NCBI GenBank assembly: GCA_017614155.1
Contig: JAGACK010000014.1
Location: 1-64,000, forward strand
Source: Lachnospiraceae bacterium
GTDB taxonomy: Bacteria > Bacillota > Clostridia > Lachnospirales > Lachnospiraceae
DNA length: 64,000 nt
Direction of reading: 5' to 3'
The position numbers were made by a program, and so were the translations under genes. How positions within the stretch are numbered: the first letter of the stretch is position 1; the number at the start of each line of letters is the position of its first letter. The notes beneath the pieces are model-generated. The model had not been told where the DNA came from. It searched no databases and saw only the letters and a program-made list of their open reading frames with translations. Shown in pieces: positions 62,113-64,000 of this stretch.

Positions 62113-63151
62113 TATAATCAAAAAGTATAAGTATGGAATTGCTATTATTCTTTTGCTTTCGATGGCGGTTGTTGTTCCAATGTATGCAAGAGACCATGCG
62201 GCAAGACTGAAGGAATGCTTACAAACGGAATATTTATATTATTCAGTCCCGATAGCCACACTCAATAACGAGCAAAGCTCTGATAAGAATGCCTTTAAAG
62301 AGAAATATGATGATCGATATGTAGTTATCTCCGGAAGTGTTACCGTTGATTCTGTCTTAAAAAATAATAAAGGGCTTATTATTAAAGACATAAACGGTAA
62401 CAAGGCAAGTATAAATACATCTGCCAGCGAAATCAAAAAATTGGTTGAGAGCATTAGTGAAGGGACGCGTGTTGCAGTATACGGTAAACTCGATGTCACT
62501 GGTTGGTCGAATGATTCCTATGAAATCATTGCTAAGCAGTTGACTACAAGTGCTAATACTCAGTTTTCAAATGGAAGTTATGTTTTTTATCCAAATGAGG
62601 AGTACAATGGCGCTTTGGTAGATGGTTTAACTTCTGCAAAGACTGTTAAGTATTACATCCCGACAACATGGAAGGATAGTTATGTTTCTTCTGCATTAAC
62701 AAATAATGGTGTAAAGGGATTTCAATACTATTTGAATGCGTTGTCTCCGCCGAATCCGGAATATCCAGAGATTTTTTCGATATTCTTCTTTGACTATGAA
62801 ACCTATTTGGAGAAAGTGCCGACAAACCCTTCTGATGGTGACAAAAAGGATATTGAGGAAGCTATAGTTAGAAATATTTTGCAGAATTCTGACGAGAAAT
62901 TCAAAATTTCTATAGAGACGATCAAGGATATTAATGAAACAAAGATGGACTATTATTCAACAACCTATAGGCCTAAAGATGGTCGCGACTATAGGCTTGA
63001 GTTCTTTTTCCGTGCGGGCAAGAAAGGAATAACATGTATGTTGTATGTTTACTATCCATCGGAAGTTGCTGTTAAGCATGTAAGAGAAGTTGCATATCTT
63101 ATTGAAACGATGGAAGTGGAATCGAAAGCACTCAGTAATAGTCAAAGATAG
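62102..63151 (+). CDS. membrane-anchored protein with OB-fold-like domain
   Basis: 349 aa. Signal-anchor at about 8-32, then a ~100-residue OB-fold-like domain (YVVISGSVTVDSVLKNNKGL and GTRVAVYGKLDVTGW, as in tRNA_anti-like lipoproteins), then an unassigned ~190-residue C-terminal domain. ATG 62102 overlaps the previous stop. Its last 25 codons are duplicated at 54998-55072. Last gene of the operon; ends before a REP-like fragment and a terminator hairpin. Confidence 0.7.
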   Translation: MMTNIIKKYKYGIAIILLLSMAVVVPMYARDHAARLKECLQTEYLYYSVPIATLNNEQSSDKNAFKEKYDDRYVVISGSVTVDSVLKNNKGLIIKDINGNKASINTSASEIKKLVESISEGTRVAVYGKLDVTGWSNDSYEIIAKQLTTSANTQFSNGSYVFYPNEEYNGALVDGLTSAKTVKYYIPTTWKDSYVSSALTNNGVKGFQYYLNALSPPNPEYPEIFSIFFFDYETYLEKVPTNPSDGDKKDIEEAIVRNILQNSDEKFKISIETIKDINETKMDYYSTTYRPKDGRDYRLEFFFRAGKKGITCMLYVYYPSEVAVKHVREVAYLIETMEVESKALSNSQR

Positions 63152-63158
63152 ACTTATC

Positions 63159-63185
63159 AGGGAGACAGGGGAGAACAGTCCTTAT
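63159..63185. repeat. decayed GGAGAC-type palindrome
   Basis: GGGAGACAGGGGAGAACAG then TCCTTATT; matches the left half of the dispersed element, but the right half is lost. Confidence 0.45.
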
Positions 63186-63210
63186 TATCTATACGACGAA
63201 TTGCGACAAA

Positions 63211-63240
63211 AGAGCGCTTACATTTGTAAGCGCTCTGCAT
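63211..63240. terminator. bidirectional terminator hairpin
   Basis: AGAGCGCTTAC (63211-63221) and GTAAGCGCTCT (63226-63236) form an 11-bp stem with ATTT loop, followed by GCATTTT. It separates the convergent OB-fold gene and the antitoxin-like gene. Confidence 0.75.
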
Positions 63241-63262
63241 TTTCATATCCTGATCATATTAC

Positions 63263-63496
63263 TTAAGCATGTTTTTTGGCAATTCTCCTGTTACGCTGTC
63301 CAACAGCTCTCATCATTGCTTCATACCTTTTAGGCGTGGTCACAGGATCAGTTTCAGGACAATCATCATCATAGACTTCAGATAAGCGTCCCTCTGCAAG
63401 GAGCTGATCCTGCATTTTTCTTGCAGATTCAATCATGTTTATTTGCTCTTGTGTAGGTTTCTGATCTTTATCTATTGTGTATGCAACATCTGCCAT
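63263..63496 (-). CDS. small antitoxin-like protein
   Basis: 77 aa, acidic middle (YDDDCPETDP) and basic C-terminus (GQRNRRIAKKHA). The general pattern resembles short antitoxins that follow BrnT-type toxins in Firmicutes, but no family is certain. AGGAGATGGGAC precedes the ATG. A BrnT-like C-terminal fragment ends 15 bp upstream on the same strand, so this may be an orphan antitoxin. Confidence 0.55.
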   Translation of the reverse strand: MADVAYTIDKDQKPTQEQINMIESARKMQDQLLAEGRLSEVYDDDCPETDPVTTPKRYEAMMRAVGQRNRRIAKKHA

Positions 63497-63510
63497 GTCC
63501 CATCTCCTCT

Positions 63511-63648
63511 TTAATTTCGTCCGCTGATATTGTCGTTATATGCGGCAATTTCGTACTTATTTGCAAGTCGTGCCGATATTATCCTGATATCGGTTCTCTG
63601 AGTAACAGTATTTGCTCTGTCACAGTATACTGCAAACAATATATAATT
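63511..63648 (-). pseudogene. C-terminal remnant of a BrnT-like toxin
   Basis: 45 codons ending at TAA: LFAVYCDRANTV, then DIRIISARLANKYEIAAYND. RIISAR followed by a helical E-x-x-x-Y tail is typical of BrnT ribonuclease toxins. An in-frame TAA lies just before the fragment, so the N-terminal half (with the catalytic His) is missing. Confidence 0.5.
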
Positions 63649-63698
63649 TTACACTCAAATAGGACTCTCGACAAGTCGTTTCAGTCACAAGCATTTTA

Positions 63699-63727
63699 GT
63701 ATGTGTTCAGACCACCGAAAATAGTGT
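63699..63727. repeat. 29-bp direct repeat, right copy
   Basis: Identical to 54627-54655. Here it is followed by TATTAT (63727-63732), giving a promoter-like TTCAGA-15 bp-TATTAT layout that the left copy has lost. Confidence 0.8.
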
Positions 63728-63824
63728 ATTATTAATGTGATCTGTTTTTTTAGAAAAGGAGACGGAACTTACAATCAAGGCCGGGAGCATGAGCAAATAT
63801 AACTGATGAGAATGGTGGAAACAA

Positions 63825-63995
63825 ATGATAATATTGGACAGACAAATGAGTCTGAAAGAAATAGAATTCGACTCCCTGATAAATCCGCCCAGAAACCGTG
63901 ATGACGGATATCCGCGTGGCGGCAGGGATGTTTCAAGCCCGGAGAAGAGAAAAAAGATAGAGGAGATCGTAAGCAGATGGATACTACCCTGTTAG
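63825..63995 (+). CDS. 56-aa hypothetical protein
   Basis: Polar, basic/acidic protein (SLKEIEFDSLINPPRNRDDG and PRGGRDVSSPEKRKKIEEIV). GGTGGA precedes ATG. Its end overlaps the next start (63977), suggesting a two-gene unit such as an antitoxin plus partner; that is only a guess from size and order. Confidence 0.5.
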   Translation: MIILDRQMSLKEIEFDSLINPPRNRDDGYPRGGRDVSSPEKRKKIEEIVSRWILPC

Positions 63996-64000
63996 ATGAT
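63977..64000 (+). CDS. start of a gene cut by the window edge
   Basis: ATG 63977 with GAGGAG ~12 nt upstream reads MDTTLLDD to the window end, overlapping the 56-aa ORF. Nothing more can be said. Confidence 0.4.

Noticed and set aside
59255..63151. Zorya defence system
   Set aside because: The MotA-like and membrane partners are suggestive, but no ZorB-type OmpA domain, ZorC, ZorD or ZorE is visible.

Overview
The window looks like chromosomal DNA of a low-to-mid GC Firmicute, most likely a gut or rumen Lachnospiraceae (Butyrivibrio-like). The support is AGGAGG-type ribosome sites, Lachnospiraceae-style secreted proteins with Ser-Glu-Asn / Ser-Asp-Asn low-complexity leaders, NHLP-type peptide exporters, a Bmp-type nucleoside ABC transporter, FtsX/MacB export and QueT. 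No rRNA, CRISPR array or complete insertion sequence was seen. One tRNA (Val, GAC) is present.

Layout. 0-2.7 kb: mobile-element remnant (5'-truncated ORF6N protein plus a large serine recombinase). 2.8-5.3 kb: two acetyltransferases, a methyltransferase and small ORFs. 5.3-8.0 kb: five overlapping genes for membrane-anchored zinc-ribbon proteins, apparently a duplicated two-gene module. 8.1-10.6 kb: acyltransferase, XRE-AbrB regulator and secreted SGNH hydrolase. 10.8-13.9 kb: amino-sugar cluster (HTH-GlmM fusion, GlmU-like acyltransferase, NagB). 13.9-22.4 kb: giant secreted C1 peptidase, an internally duplicated secreted protein and SurE. 22.4-27.4 kb: 73-bp hairpin repeat array, then a MacAB-like export operon. 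27.6-33.5 kb: large surface protein and a chemoreceptor. 33.7-36.4 kb: tRNA-Val, phosphopantetheinyl transferase, QueT and membrane proteins. 36.4-42.8 kb: NHLP-type export genes with a stub HlyD, and a DUF3298-like lipoprotein. 42.9-43.8 kb: second hairpin array and a strong promoter reading into about 600 nt without a convincing gene, ending in terminator hairpins; this is a candidate large structured RNA. 43.9-47.3 kb: thioesterase, methyltransferase and GGDEF enzyme. 47.4-52.7 kb: nucleoside ABC operon whose two longest gaps each hold a ~180-190-bp imperfect palindrome. 52.9-56.2 kb: ATPase, Uma2 nuclease, MazF/XRE toxin-antitoxin pair and decayed gene fragments. 56.2-58.9 kb: large lipoprotein. 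59.2-63.15 kb: a more AT-rich six-gene operon (AIM24, MotA/TolQ/ExbB-like, ExbD-like, two further membrane proteins with possible ExbD-like outer domains, OB-fold-like protein). 63.2-64 kb: toxin-antitoxin remnant and the start of another locus.

Most promising for novelty are the AIM24-ExbB/ExbD operon in what should be a single-membrane bacterium, the candidate large RNA at 43.2-43.8 kb, the HTH-GlmM fusion with an internal start and repeated operator-like sites, and the duplicated zinc-ribbon membrane module. A dispersed GGAGAC..GTCTCC palindrome family occurs in many intergenic gaps, and the last 11 kb carries direct repeats and duplicated gene ends that suggest repeated rearrangement.
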